A stretch of DNA of 64,000 nucleotides from Adenophora triphylla var. japonica (GCA_022495995.1 JAFEMH010001247.1:248001-312000), one strand, 5' to 3'; counted from the first letter of the stretch, positions 34,801-46,445 are shown. Translations and numbers: made by a program. Notes: generated by a model from the sequence alone, not told the origin.

Positions 34801-35785
34801 ACTTCACCCTCTTCAAGCATCCTTCTGTTCTTTAGACCCTGCACATTTAAACAAATGTGAGTTCCACATCCGGTATCCAATACCCAAGAACTAGAAGTAG
34901 ATAGGAATATATCTATAACAAAGATACCTGAAGTCGAAGCAACACCTTTGCTCTTCTTCAGTGCTTCCTTGTATTTTGTTCAGTTTCTCCTCCAATGTCC
35001 AATCTCATTGCAATGAAAGCAGACTGCGTCCTCTTGGGACTTGGGCTTAGCCTCTTTAGGCTTGGTAACCTCTTTGGGTTTGGCAACATTTGCCTTAGGA
35101 TTAGCAACCTTTGCCTTTCCCTTACCCTTAAAACCCTTCCCCTTGTTAACCATCAGCACTTGATCGGTTTTCTTCTCGACAATATTGGTTTCCGCAGTGT
35201 TCAACATTTGAACCAACTCGGAAAGGTTTTTATTCATGCCTCCCATGTTATAGTACATTATAAAATTACTAAAACTTTTGGGCAATGAATTCAATATTAT
35301 GTCGGTAGCCAACTCTTGGCTAATTAGAAAACCGAGTCTTTCAAGATGCTCAATGTGGCCCTTCAACTTAAGAGCATGGGGACCAACAACTTGTCCTTCA
35401 CTCATCTTGCATGAGGTCAGGACCTTAACTGTGTTGTACCTTTCTTGCCTTGCTTGAACTTGGAACATTTCCATCAGTCGATTGTTTAGATCAACTGTCC
35501 CCAAGTGCTCAAGATCCTTCTGAAGGTTCTTGCACATGGCGGAGAGAATGAGGCATCCAACATCTGTAGAATCACGCTTGTGCTTCAGATATTGATCCTT
35601 CATTGCCCTAGTAGCATTGGCAGCAGGTTCAGGTGGAATAGGTTCCTCGAGAACGTACAGTTTTTCTTCTTGCCTGAGAACAATTCTCACGCTACGGATC
35701 CAACCATATAGTTTGTACCATTCTCTTCCAACTTCTCCTTCTCAAGGAGAGATCGCAGTGACAGATGATTATTGTTTGATGCCAT
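31820..35785 (-). pseudogene. gag-pol: C1 gag-pol polyprotein with several stops and frameshifts
   Basis: ATG at 35785 (MASNNNHLSL). A 1-bp loss near 35703 shifts gag, which continues as MRIVLRQEEKLYVLEEPIP to the zinc knuckle CFHCNEIGHWRRN, whose last Cys is TGA at about 34981. Then protease (VLDTGCGTHIC), integrase HHCC finger (HCRLGHINEKRI, CESCLLGK), integrase core (HTDVCGP, DDYSRFGYVY, GTPQWNGVYERRN), a TGA near 33695, RT (YKARLVAKGYRQIHG, MDVKTAFLNG), a TGA near 32920 in place of Trp, YVDD near 32805, a frameshift near 32360, and RNase H (GYTDASFQTD, STTEAEYIAASD, VADPLTKALP). All domains are recognisable but no full product can be made. Confidence 0.9.
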
Positions 35786-37115
35786 TTATTCTACAAAAAG
35801 ATATACATAAAATATGAACACATATAAGTAAACATATCATATGAGAAGTATAATGCATTTACATAAAATGCTCTCACTAAATCATACACCTTCCAATGCA
35901 AATAAGCATAATATACATTTAATGGGCTAAGATCCAACTTTAATTTAATTTCAAGTTTGCTATGGCAAACCGCTCAAAACTAAATTAATAAGGTAGAAAC
36001 ATCAATCATATCACATATATGACTCTTAGATCTTTTATCAGATTTATTCAAGACATCATATGTCTAGGCATATTTCAATCTCATTTTATGCCTTGGGTCC
36101 AAAACCATTTTGATAACCCAATTAAGTTCATTCACTTTAAACGTATAGGAACCACCATTTCCTCATCTTGCTCGCATTCGAATAGAATCAAAGTACCTTG
36201 CTATGGCAAGCCCACCCAAAACTATCCGAATGGTCTCAAGTGTTTTAATCATGAATTGGCATAAAGAACTTAAAAGTTAAATGAAGATTATTTAAAGTAG
36301 ATTATAAGCATATTAGCAAAGATAGTCATAATCGTGCACCAGGTAAATTCCCAGGAAGATAGGTGAGCCACAAGGACTACTTAAGTACCAAATCTCTCCT
36401 TCAACAGAACTTGCCTAGACATGCACAATCAGAAATCAGATCTGATTTTGCAACATAATCAATACCTTTTATAAACAATCAATTTCCTTTAAACTTTGCG
36501 TAATATGACTTGTTTCTATAAACAATCATAAACCAAAATCTTAATGTTTCAATTTAAACATTCAGGAAATCATAATACAATGCTTCAACTAAACATCTAA
36601 AATTCTTAATACATAAGAACACATAATTCATGCATCACAATAATTAATAAAATCATATTTTAATTAACTACGCATGCATAAACAATGAATTAATCTAGCA
36701 TAGCCCTATAAAATTGATTTCCAGAAATTTATAGTATCCGGATTAATACATAAACATATCAGATTGTAAACACATTCACAAATTAGCATGATTGTTCAAC
36801 AAACTGATTCTGCCCAGATTGGGCAAGAAGTGTCGCGTGACACAAATAAGAAGTGTCGCGTGACACAGTTAAGAAGTGTCGCGTGACACAACAAAGCAGA
36901 TTTGCAGATTTGCAGATTTAATCAATTCTAAATCACAGAGCAATTAAATCATGTAAACAACTTTTAACAGATTTAATTCAATATCAATAGAACACAATTT
37001 AGGCATATTGTTTCAAAAACAATCAATCTATCGCATACATAACATGCAAAAGAACATATAAACGATTTATATTACTTTTCTAGCATGTTAATTCAAACTT
37101 AATGATACGAACGGG
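35786..37115 (-). other. C1 untranslated leader, unusually long
   Basis: About 1.3 kb between the primer site and the gag ATG, AT-rich with no frame. It carries the palindromic array at 36829-36893. The same leader is conserved in the two other copies in this window (28971-30294 and 52495-53858), which suggests it matters for the element's RNA. Confidence 0.75.
36829..36893. repeat. three-unit palindromic array in C1 leader
   Basis: GTGTCGCGTGACAC occurs three times about 22 bp apart, with AAGAA before each unit. The unit is an imperfect palindrome and could form a hairpin in RNA or bind a dimeric protein. Equivalent arrays lie at 30016-30066 (three units) and 53547-53626 (four units). Confidence 0.88.
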
Positions 37116-37127
37116 GCTCTGATACCA
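37116..37127 (-). other. primer-binding site, initiator tRNA-Met
   Basis: The minus strand reads TGGTATCAGAGC, the standard plant initiator tRNA-Met complement, beside the LTR end. Confidence 0.9.
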
Positions 37128-37128
37128 C

Positions 37129-38484
37129 TGTTGGGTTTTATGGGTCCATGCGCAGCTGAATTAAGCATCTAATTAACACAAAACCCAAGAGCCTAGGATC
37201 CGTTCTATACAATTAACTTGAAAAACTATGAGATAGAAATAACCAACCTTGAACGCTTTCCGTTCTTGAGCTATCGAACGATTTGATTATGTGATTTCGA
37301 ATCACAAACTTCGTTCTTCAGATTGCTTGAACTCTAGGCCTTGATCGATCAACGAGCGAAGACCCTCTTTCGGTATCCACACCTTTGAATGAATCCAAGA
37401 ACAATTTCTTGAAGATTGCTAGATCCTATAAACCTTGGAATAATATTGAGAATATTGTTGTGAATTTCTTTTGGGAATTTCGGATACCTTTTTAGGGTTG
37501 ACAGACTTTCATATTTATACTACATTAGTATAGTATATGATTCCTAATCAAATTAGGAAAGGATTCTGTAAACCGCCTTAGTGGCTTGTTCTGTCGCACG
37601 ACCACACGAAGCACATGGCCTTGTTGTGTCGCGCGATGTAACATGCCACATCAGGTTTTTCTCAATCATTCTTCCTCTGGTTTAATCAATTCATTCTAGT
37701 TGTGTGTGACCGAATATGATTATATTATGTTGGCAATGAGCTCGATCATATCGACTCTCATAAGACATAAGCGGACTCTAGCAAGCCATTATGTCTATCC
37801 AAATAATATAATGTAAGAGTTCACGTTTCCAATGGTACACTTCCATTTCTCCCTTTGTCTCACGATGTTATATTGAACACAAGTCATGGTCCTCGTCAAC
37901 TTGTCTTTGTTCAATGCTTTCTCGATTCCGAGTATAATGATAATTCCAATCTCATTGGGGTATGGCCATACACTTTCATCATTATCACTCATCGAGGGGC
38001 CCAAGCAAAACATCTCTCTTTCGAGGGACAAATTCCATCTTGACTTATCATCCTTCTCATCATGAATCCGATCATGCCAAAGATAGCCTTTATAGATATC
38101 GTGTTAAGATATCGTTTGGCTAAAATCAAACATGACTTTCATCATATGTAAGGTCATGATAATCTCAGGTCTAGGGACTAAATGAAGTAACCTTATGAGA
38201 TTTAATTATGACATTTGATCATGACATAAATCTCATACGAGTCAAGTCCAGTCACTTGTTCTCTAACAAGTACCCATAAATTTAATGTGCATCTCTATGC
38301 ATATAATCATCATATGATTATCCATTAACATTTATACTAATTATTCTCTTAATAATTAGGGACGGAGATTATTATAAACAAATATACAAAACATATAATA
38401 ATCAAATAATAAACATCTCATATAATAATAAATAATGTCAACACATAAGTCTATCAACTATAGGCCTAGGGCATAACACTAACA
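37129..38484 (-). repeat. C1 5' LTR
   Basis: Plus-strand ends TGTTGGGTTTTATG and CATAACACTAACA; 1356 bp. Followed by CATGC; the matching TSD on the far side is lost because the far element is truncated. Confidence 0.88.
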
Positions 38485-39430
38485 CATGCCTCAACCCCAT
38501 GTCTAATTTTTTTTTTAATTCTTGCGAACTTTGTGACCACTTTTGTCGCTTCTACGGTTCCCCCATAGACTCTGACAGCTCTGACACTGACTTTCCCGCT
38601 GCGAGATCTTTAGCTAGTAGGACCCATTATAAACAAGTTATTTCTTCTTCTGATTCAGGCGAGATGTCAAACTCCGGAGTCCCAGCACTTCAGCTCATAC
38701 TGGCGGGAATCTAACCTTAACCAATCATCCTACTTCTGATGCAGCGGAAACTAACTCTTCCTCCCAAAATTCTTATATTACCCCCTACCACACCAAATAC
38801 CATATAGATCACCTAAACTACCATATAGCTGAATATAATGGCGAGATGGCTCTTTCCGCTATTCGACAAAGACAAGACGGGATTGTTGTTTTCCCGTCCC
38901 AACTAGAAGCAGGCCTTAGGATTCCTGTTGATCCCTTCATTTCCCTAGTTCTTTTCAAAGCCCAGGCGGCCATAGCCGAGGTTCATCCCAATGCCATCAA
39001 GGCGATAACTTGCTTTATAGTTATCTGTCGCGCCCTTAGGCGAGAACCAACCACCCATCTCCTAATGGAATTATTCACTGGCTACCCCCCAAAAGATAGG
39101 CAAACCAATGAACTTCGGATGTCGATACAATACAAGCGACCAAAAATCTTAACACCCCTTCCTTCCAAAGTCCACAACTGGCAAAATGACCCTTTATTCA
39201 TCATTTCCCGCGTGGGCTGGGCTCTTCCAACAGAACTAACGGGAATCCATCCCAAGATTGACAAGAAGTGGGCTCTGGATGAGGATAAGAAGCGCCTTAA
39301 GAGGCAATTCCTCCAAATTCTCGCGGATGCATCTGGCACCACCGATCCTCCCCCCGCCCTATTCTCCTGCCAACAAATTGTTAGTGTCTTCGTCTCAAAA
39401 TATGACATTAAGATGAAATTAATTTTTTAG
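38485..39430 (+). pseudogene. ORF1 of a plus-strand gypsy-type element (putative gypsy-type transposon domain)
   Basis: Two overlapping plus-strand pieces, 38499-38714 and 38846-39430. The second has VVFPSQLEAGLRIPVDPFIS, then VHPNAIKAITCFIVICRALR and LMELFTGYPP. The pattern of F.LEAGLR.P..PF and PNA...F.V.C matches the putative gypsy-type transposon domain (Pfam Transposase_28 type) found in the first ORF of Tat-like elements and their relatives. The N-terminal part is interrupted by stops and the upstream part is separated by the copia insertion. No gag or pol follows; after about 39430 the sequence is AT-rich. Function of this domain is not known to me. Confidence 0.6.
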
Positions 39431-39486
39431 ACGAATAAACATTAATTTTTACAAAAGAATACTACATTGTCTAAAAAAATAAATTA

Positions 39487-39646
39487 CTATCTTCGTCCCA
39501 ATGAATATTTTATACTAAAATATTACTTCATTTATTTAAAAAAATAATGTCATATTTTGAAACAAAAGGCACTAACATTACAAACATTAATTTTTGAGGC
39601 AAATGAAGAGTATTATTTTTTTAAATATTCATTGGGATGAAGGAAG
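39487..39646. mobile_element. short Stowaway-like MITE
   Basis: CTATCTTCGTCCCAATGAAT and the inverted end ATTCATTGGGATGAAGGAAG, 160 bp apart, flanked by TA. Confidence 0.75.
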
Positions 39647-39716
39647 TAATGTTCATTTTTTTGGATAAAAAATGTAGTATTATTTTTTGGTTATTCATTT
39701 TGAGTCGAAAGTAATA

Positions 39717-40004
39717 CTCCCTCCGTCCCATAGCAATTGATACTTATTTCCTTTTTGGTCCGTCCCACACCAATTGATACTTACCCAAAATGGAAAGGAA
39801 TCTTCACTATTTACCCCACTCATTCTCTCTCCTATTTTACTTTTTCACTCACAACATTCTCTCTCCTAACTATTCTTCCCACTCATTCTCTCTCCTATTT
39901 TACTCTTACACTCACAACATTCTCTCTCCACTTTCTCTCTCTCTTACCTTTCCTTAATATGTGTGTCCTTTTTTTTGGTATCCATTGCTATGGGACGGAG
40001 GGAG
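39717..40004. mobile_element. Stowaway-type MITE
   Basis: CTCCCTCCGTCCCATAGCAA and the inverted end ATTGCTATGGGACGGAGGGA, 288 bp, flanked by TA. Inner text has repeated CTCATTCTCTCTCC blocks. Confidence 0.92.
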
Positions 40005-40264
40005 TATTTATTTTTGAAATGAAGAATATAATTTTTTTTATAGAAGTACATTTTTTAAAGTATTTATTGAGATGGAAAAAATAATATTTCTATTTAGTTT
40101 TCTTTATTAATATATAATTTTTGTATTATTATTTTGTAATTTAAAGCGAGACGGAGGAGAAGTACAAAGTGGAAATTATGTAGAAAGCAGGTTATTGGTA
40201 ATTTGTGTAGCGAGTTCAAATTTTAGTTTTTTTTTTAAATAACATAAATATTAAAATAAAATTG

Positions 40265-40345
40265 GGCAAATTTAAATTCGCTACACCGTGTAGCGAGTTT
40301 AACCGAAAAAATTATAAACTCGATACACCGTGTAGCGAGTTCCAA
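40265..40345. repeat. paired palindromic CGCTACACCGTGTAGCG blocks
   Basis: TTCGCTACACCGTGTAGCGA (about 40278) and CTCGATACACCGTGTAGCGA (about 40320) follow each other about 42 bp apart, and a half-site TGTAGCGAGTT lies near 40206. The blocks are near-perfect palindromes. Confidence 0.7.
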
Positions 40346-40638
40346 AAAGTTGGTCATTTTGACAAATAGTTTCAAATATGAGTTATTTTGGGATTTAGAT
40401 TTTTAAAATGAAATTATTTGAGAAAAAAATCCAGTAGTGGAGTACTAATTAAAAGGTAGAGGCAAAAAATCATATTTTCATCATTTAACTATAGCATTTT
40501 TTAAAATGTTATCACTGAACTATTTTTTTAAAAAAATGCTATCATTGAACTTTTACATTTTTCAAAATATACTCACTATGTTAATAAATTTGCTTAAAAT
40601 TTAACGAAATTTAGCCACATGACCTCACATGGCTAGTT

Positions 40639-42594
40639 TTGTTAAATTATTTAACAATAGGTTTTAAGCCCGTTGGGAAGGGGGAAGGTAGTTCCCTTAC
40701 TACTCACTCTTTTAATCAAGAGAAGTGCAAAAGGGCACTCTCTAGAATGTGCATCAAAGACAATAAGCCTTTCAGTATTGTCGATGATGAAGGGTTTAGG
40801 GAATACACTTGGCAATTAAATCCAATGTTTACAATCCCATCTCGGTGGACTGTAGCTAGAGATTGTTTGAGGATTTACAAGGAGGAGGCTGCAGTTTTAA
40901 AGAAGCTTTTAAAAAATCAAAACTGATACTTGGTCATCTGTTCAAAATATCAATTATATGTGTCTTACAGTACATTGGGTTGATGATGATTGGGTTTTGA
41001 TGAAAAGAATTTTGAACTTTTGTCCAATAGCTAATCATAGAGGAGAAACAATTGGAAAGTTGGTTTATGCATGCTTACAAAAATGGGGTATTGATCAGGT
41101 TTTCACTGTGACTGTGGATAACGCTTCATCAAATGATGGGGCTATTCGATATTTGAAAACTAGGCTTAGAGGTCCTAATGCCATACTCGATTGTAAGTAC
41201 ATGCATTTCAGATGTTGTGCACATATTATAAATCTTGTTGTGAGAGACGGGTTAGAGGAGCAAAATGTGTCCATCTCAAGAATAAGAAATGCTGTGAGGT
41301 ATGTTAGGTCATCACCGGCTAGAGGTGCAAGGTTTAGGGAATGCGTTGATAAAGCTAAAGTTGATTGTAAGAAGAAACCTTGTCTTGATGTTGAAACTAG
41401 ATGGAATTCTACCTACCTTATGTTAGAAACGGCTGTGAGGTACAATGAAGCTTTTGATAGGATGAAACTGGTAGATGACAATTTCTTGAGATACTTTGAT
41501 GTTGATGATGAAGAGGAAGAGAGTGGTACAAGAAAGAGAAAGAGAAAAGAAAAAGTTTGGGGCGCTCCAAATCAAGAGGATTGGAATAATGCAAATCATT
41601 TCATTGAGTATTTGAGTGTCTTTTACAACGTAACCAACTTGATATCGGGGTCTAAGTTTGTCACTTCTAACTTGTTTTTTGGTGAACTTGTAACAATGCA
41701 TGCAACCATATCACAAATGTGCTTGGATAGGGACGAGGCAAAGAAAAAAATGGCACTTTCGATGAAAGAAAAATATGACAAATATTGGGAGAACATGGAT
41801 AATATGAACTTCTTGTTGCATGTGGCCGTTGTTTTAGATCCCTGCAATAAAATGTGCTATCTTGGGTGGTGTTTGGGTCAAATTTATGGAGTTAATTCAC
41901 CAAGGACTAAAGAAATGTGTGATAAAGTGATTAGAACATTGAATGACTTGTTTGATCATTACAAAAGAAGAGATGAGGATTTGAAGGGTGGCAACAAGGA
42001 AGCCTCTTCACCTCTTCCAAATTCTCTTGGAGGTTCAACTTTTGTGGGAATTAGTGCTAGAGCTAATCTTGAATCAAGCTTCTTAAAATATTTGGAGGAG
42101 CAAGGAGGTATGACCTATAAGTCGGAAGTTGAAATATATTTATTCGATGGAATGAAAAAGAGGGATGATAAATTTGATATTTTGAATTGGTGAAAAATTA
42201 ATTCTACAAAGTTTCCTATCCTATCTCAAGTGGCTAGACATGTTTTGGGGATGCCTATCTCCACCGTTGCTTCGGAGTCCGCATTTAGCACCGGTGGTAG
42301 GGTGATTGATCCATTTAGGAGCTCTCTTACTCCTCAAACCGCCGAAGCTTTAATTTGCACCCAAGATTGGATTCGCTCTACACCCGCCGATCTCGAGCTT
42401 CCGGATGTGTATGCTAAGGCTATAGAGGAATTGCAAGAGAAGCTAGAGAAACTCGAAACTGGTAAAATATATTTGATTTATTTGGTATTTTTTTAATGAG
42501 TTTGCTTTACTATTGACATATTCTATCATTTGTAATTTCAGATGAATTTGGAGGTGGACCAAAGTTCTTCGAGCCGTCTGTGGTTGAGGATTGA
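40639..42594 (+). pseudogene. hAT transposase (RICESLEEPER/DAYSLEEPER type), truncated and broken
   Basis: Domestication-type plant hAT transposase without its BED zinc finger. First block 40639-40926 (KPFSIVDDEGFREYTWQLNP). A frameshift near 40925 leads to the frame with DTWSSVQN and VTVDNASSNDGAI (catalytic region, 40958-42193), then HINLVVRDGL and ETRWNSTYLML. A TGA at 42191-42193 replaces the second Trp before KINSTKFPILSQ. The hAT dimerisation domain follows (PISTVASESAFSTGGRVIDP). An intron (42462-42541) and a final exon 42542-42594 (EFGGGPKFFEPSVVED) keep canonical splice sites. Only about two lesions separate it from an open frame, apart from the missing N-terminus. Confidence 0.88.
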
Positions 42595-43379
42595 TTGAAA
42601 ATTGGTATGGTTACTTTTCTAAGTTTGTTGTGATACTTACTGGGTGTGACAGTAGAATGCCCCGTTAGTGCATTACATGCATTTGATAGGCATGCAGCTA
42701 CCTGCTTAGAGTTGGCTCAATTGATTTATAAACATTCTTTTACCTGCTTTATGGTTGGCTGGCATCTCATTTATATGGGCATTTGAGTAACACCTAAGCT
42801 ATTTTCACACTCTTTATATATTTTGCATTACTACCTCCGTCTCAAAATGATTTTTTTTTTTCCGATTATGCAGGAATTGTAGACTTTTTAAAGTGTTGAA
42901 GAGGTCTCTTTTGAAGTGTTGAAGAAGAGAAGAATTTTATATTTGTAATTCTCCTTATGTTTAACATGTGGATGGGTGAATTTAACTTTTTAATATTTTG
43001 ATTATCATTTAAAACATCATACTTTTAAGCTTAATATGTATTACATATGGATGGATGGATGAATGTTATTTTTATGTGTGTTGGTTTTCTTTTGTTTTTT
43101 TTTTTTTGTGTTGCTGAATGTCAAAATCTCATTTATATGGGCTGGTTCATATGCTTGGCCCAACAAAGCCCAACAAAAGAACTTGATGCCCAAACAAGGC
43201 CCATTAAAGCCCAACAATCCATTAAGACACCGAACCAAACCGATATCACACCGAAACCGAATACACCGAACCATTAAGAAACCGAAGTTAATGGTTTCGA
43301 TTTACATAAAACCGATAGTTATTGGTTTGGTGTCGGTTTTATCCTAAAACCGATCCAAACCGATCCGTGCTCACCCCTA
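42595..43379 (+). other. hAT 3' region and right terminal repeat
   Basis: Non-coding tail of the hAT element. Subterminal ACCGAAACCGAA-type repeats (43215-43365) lead to the terminus GTGCTCACCCCTA at 43379. The left terminus (TAGGGGTGAGCAC) is not found upstream of 40639, so the element is 5'-truncated. Confidence 0.7.
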
Positions 43380-43703
43380 GTTAAATACAACCTAGGGTAA
43401 ATATTTTTTGGGGGGATTTAATTTGTAATATTTATTATAAACTGTGTGCTAATGACATTTTAAATTCAAAAAAATTGTACTCTTCATCATAAATGTCAAC
43501 AACATTAACAAATTGATTGAAAATTTAATGAACATCATTCACGTTAAATCACGTGACTAAATTTTTTAAATTTTTAGCGATTATATTAACGGAGTGAGCA
43601 TATTTTGAAAATTGTGAAAGTTTATTGAGAATATTTTGAATAACAGTTTAGTAATAATATTTTGAAAAAACTAATGTTTAATGACGTAAAAATGATTTTT
43701 GCC

Positions 43704-44312
43704 AAAGACAGATGCATGGACATAGTGATTACTGCATGTGAGTAGTCTCCAATTAATGTGTTGATTTTAAGGTCTAGAAAAAAAAATTAAAAAGCTGTAA
43801 GATTTAATATCTCTTTTTCAGTTAAATGTTTTCTTCATTCACGTGCCCTCTGCATTTTCTTTGATTTGTATCAATTTTGAAGCAAGGGGGGCATGCATGT
43901 AACAATGATTATTGCTTTGTTATAGACAATTTAAAGAATCATGTAATTAAAGATCTTTATTATGCTTTTTTACCTCTTTTTTTTTTTTTTTTTTATATAA
44001 AAGTGATATGTACCATTTTTGTATACCAAATTGTTTACCATTTTGTATACCACATTATATATTACATGTGATACAACGATTATACATTAATGATAATATC
44101 AGTCATAATAACTTATAACCGTTAAATCGTGGATATGATATATAATGTGACAAAAAAAGTGATACATGTGATCCTTTAAGGTTGAACCATTCTTGATTTA
44201 GGGCTTGATTTTTGTTTAATAAAATGTACTCCCAATTTATTATAAAACATAGCAGGCACAAATCCAATATGAATAAACAAATTTATCATCAATTTTGGAA
44301 AGCTTTGATATT
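43704..44312. other. AT-rich spacer
   Basis: AT-rich, with a T tract at 43976-43994. No coding potential or recognised repeat. Confidence 0.5.
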
Positions 44313-44317
44313 GTAGT

Positions 44318-45764
44318 TGTTGGGAAATTTGTCTATTTGACAATAAATAAGGCTTTCTTGAATTTAACGAAATGACAAATAAATAATGAACCATAACATA
44401 ATTAACGGGGCAGGAAATAAAGATAAACTAGAATGCAAAAATTAAAGCAAACCGAGTAATTAAATAAGTCGAGTCTTGTGTTGGACACAATCTCCGCAAG
44501 AAGATATTGCCCCGCACTGGTGCTAACGGTATGCGGCAATCTTCTCTCAAGATAAAACGACTTTACAGTCATTAACAGGAGCACTCCAAACTAATGACTT
44601 CGGCGAACAAAATTCGTGTTTGACACTTCCAGACTTTGAAGAAGAATTATGCAACGAGATGCTCTATCTTCTAACATATGATGTTAAGAATTCCGTTGAA
44701 TTCTGTGACTGAATCCATAATTCAGTTAGATATCTAACCGAGATTGTTAACTCGGTTAAATATGTGATTCTCTACTTTCTAGTAAGAAGAGAGAGTGAAT
44801 TCATGAAAGAGAGAAGTGATTTTTAATCAGTGAGTGAGTGAATTTGACAATCTGGTGGGGGGGTTTATATAGTATATGAAGAGTTAAGGTGTCTATTGGT
44901 AATAGTCACAAATGGTGTCTGGTGGAATCTCGGCCATTGGATCAGATTCGGATGAATGGCTGAGATCTGATGGATATGACCCACCTTTCCAAGCAGGCGC
45001 GGGTCACACCCTTACCCAGTAGCCGACCCGTCTGCTCCAAGCATCACAACCTTAGCCAACCCCAATCCATGACCCATTAGCCCGAGAGTCCAGCCGGCCT
45101 TGACCCAACTGGGCCTCGGCCCAATCCACCAGTTTTCCAAGCGGCCCACTCGCCCAAGTCGGCCTAGACCAACTCGGCAGAACCGAACCCGCCTCACCAA
45201 GCCCACGAGCCTTGGACCGAACCACCATTGCTAAGTCGAACCATGAACCGAGCCAACTTTTGTCAAAAGTTTAAGGCTCCTTAGCTCCTAGCGACGATGC
45301 GGTCGTGCGAAGTGCAAAGTGTGCGCCTCAAAGCGCCCATTGCGACCTTCGCGGGCTTCGCGGGTGTGGTCCAAATTGAGCTAGTACAAAACATGCACAA
45401 TTGGACTACTCCTTGCATGGTTGGCCCAATGGTCCACCTAGGTTGGCCCAAGGATATCAACTTGTTGACTACTCCTTTGGATGGATCCACTTATAAACTC
45501 TCATTACTTTACATCTTTAAGCAATGTGGGATAACTATTCCATATCCCATAAACTCTTCATAAACCCATTTTATTTTGCATACTTTGAGCATTAATTTCT
45601 CATTCACCACTAATTGGTTTTGAGAAAATAAATATATCAAATTAATCTACTCCAAATGTAGATTATTAATATGCAATCAATTTCCATTTTTCTAAAATGG
45701 AACCCAATAAAATTCTTGGTCAAAAGTCGGTCAAACCTCACTTTTACAAACCAAAATTCCAACA
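44318..45764 (-). repeat. solo LTR of a copia-like element
   Basis: Starts TGTTGGGAAATTTGTC and ends AAAATTCCAACA (1447 bp), flanked on both sides by GTAGT (44313-44317 and 45765-45769), a perfect 5-bp TSD. A minus-strand TATA box CTATATAAAC lies near 44868-44878. No internal region is present, so this is a recombination product. The GC-rich part (45000-45250) contains many AGCCGACC/GGCCCA-like words but no gene. Confidence 0.9.
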
Positions 45765-45769
45765 GTAGT

Positions 45770-46445
45770 CACAATTAAGATGTCATTCACTTAAAAGGTC
45801 TTGATAAGATAAGGTGTGAGATTATTCAATTTATTTATAAAGCCAATTATTATCTATAAGTTGATGTAAGACAAATAAAACTTCAACAGAAACCCTTGAT
45901 TAATTGTAAAAGTTACTCTTATCCATAATAAACATCACAGTTGAATTGTCAATATTCTTGTAGAATATGACATATTTGTTTGTATATATTATTTATAGCA
46001 TTATAAATTTATTATAAAACTATTTATTATGTCAAAATCTTGTAAAAAATAATTTTTTTCGTAACATAAGAAAAAAACTAGTTTTAAAGCACTAAGTCTA
46101 ACTAATAAGAGTGATGAAAGGTTCTGAAAACTAGTTTTTTGTATAACGTTTTGAAAAAAAACTAGTTTTTCGCAAGTTTACTCATTTATTATTTGGATTT
46201 GTAATATTTATTTTGAAATGAATAAAAAAAAATAACAATTTACTACTCTATCGTATTCTAAGTGACTAAACGTGAGTCAGTATGGATCTTACTCCATTTC
46301 TAACTTGTAAGGAAAATGACATGTAAATGATGATTTTGAAAATGTGAAATAATTATTTGAATAAAATAAAAATGTTAAACAATTACAAGAATGAATAAAG
46401 TTTGTAAAAAATATTTTAATCCCCAATCAAATCGTAAAATCTAGG
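45770..46445. other. AT-rich spacer with repeated AAACTAGTTT
   Basis: Non-coding. The palindrome AAACTAGTTT occurs three times within about 100 bp (46076-46170). Nothing else recognised. Confidence 0.45.

Larger units (their letters stand above)
30308..38484 (-). mobile_element. Ty1/copia retrotransposon C1, nearly complete
   Basis: Minus-strand order: 5' LTR 37129-38484, initiator-Met primer site 37116-37127, leader, gag (from 35785), protease, integrase, RT, RNase H, polypurine tract 31806-31819, 3' LTR 30308-31805. This is the protein order of Ty1/copia (integrase before RT). The LTRs are very similar except for an insertion of about 150 bp in the 3' LTR. It splits a plus-strand gypsy-type element. 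Several nonsense codons make the copy inactive. Confidence 0.9.
39431..40460. other. AT-rich spacer with two Stowaway MITEs and a palindrome
   Basis: Non-coding. Holds MITEs at 39487-39646 and 39717-40004 and a repeated palindromic block near 40265-40345 (CGCTACACCGTGTAGCG). No other feature is seen. Confidence 0.5.
40461..43703. mobile_element. MULE-like element with long inverted repeats, enclosing a hAT element
   Basis: The left end GGCAAAAAATCATATTTTCA and the right end, read in reverse, GGCAAAAATCATTTTTACGT start inverted arms of about 170 bp that share CATTTAAC, TATTTTGAAAA and TTTTAACGAAATTTAG-like blocks. The flanking 9-mers AAAGGTAGA and AAAGACAGA match at seven of nine positions, as a diverged Mutator-type TSD would. 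No MULE gene lies inside; the interior is a hAT element. Confidence 0.55.

Noticed and set aside
36829..36893. CRISPR-like regular repeats (also 46446-47061)
   Set aside because: Units are short palindromes with short conserved spacers in plant nuclear DNA; no cas genes, no unique spacers.
40641..40650. GTTAAATT as a possible left TSD of the hAT element (right flank GTTAAATA)
   Set aside because: The left terminal repeat is missing and the seven-base match in AT-rich DNA may be chance.
42830..42850. Single CTACCTCCGTCTCAAAATGA as a Stowaway end
   Set aside because: No inverted partner found nearby; chance or an old remnant inside the hAT tail.
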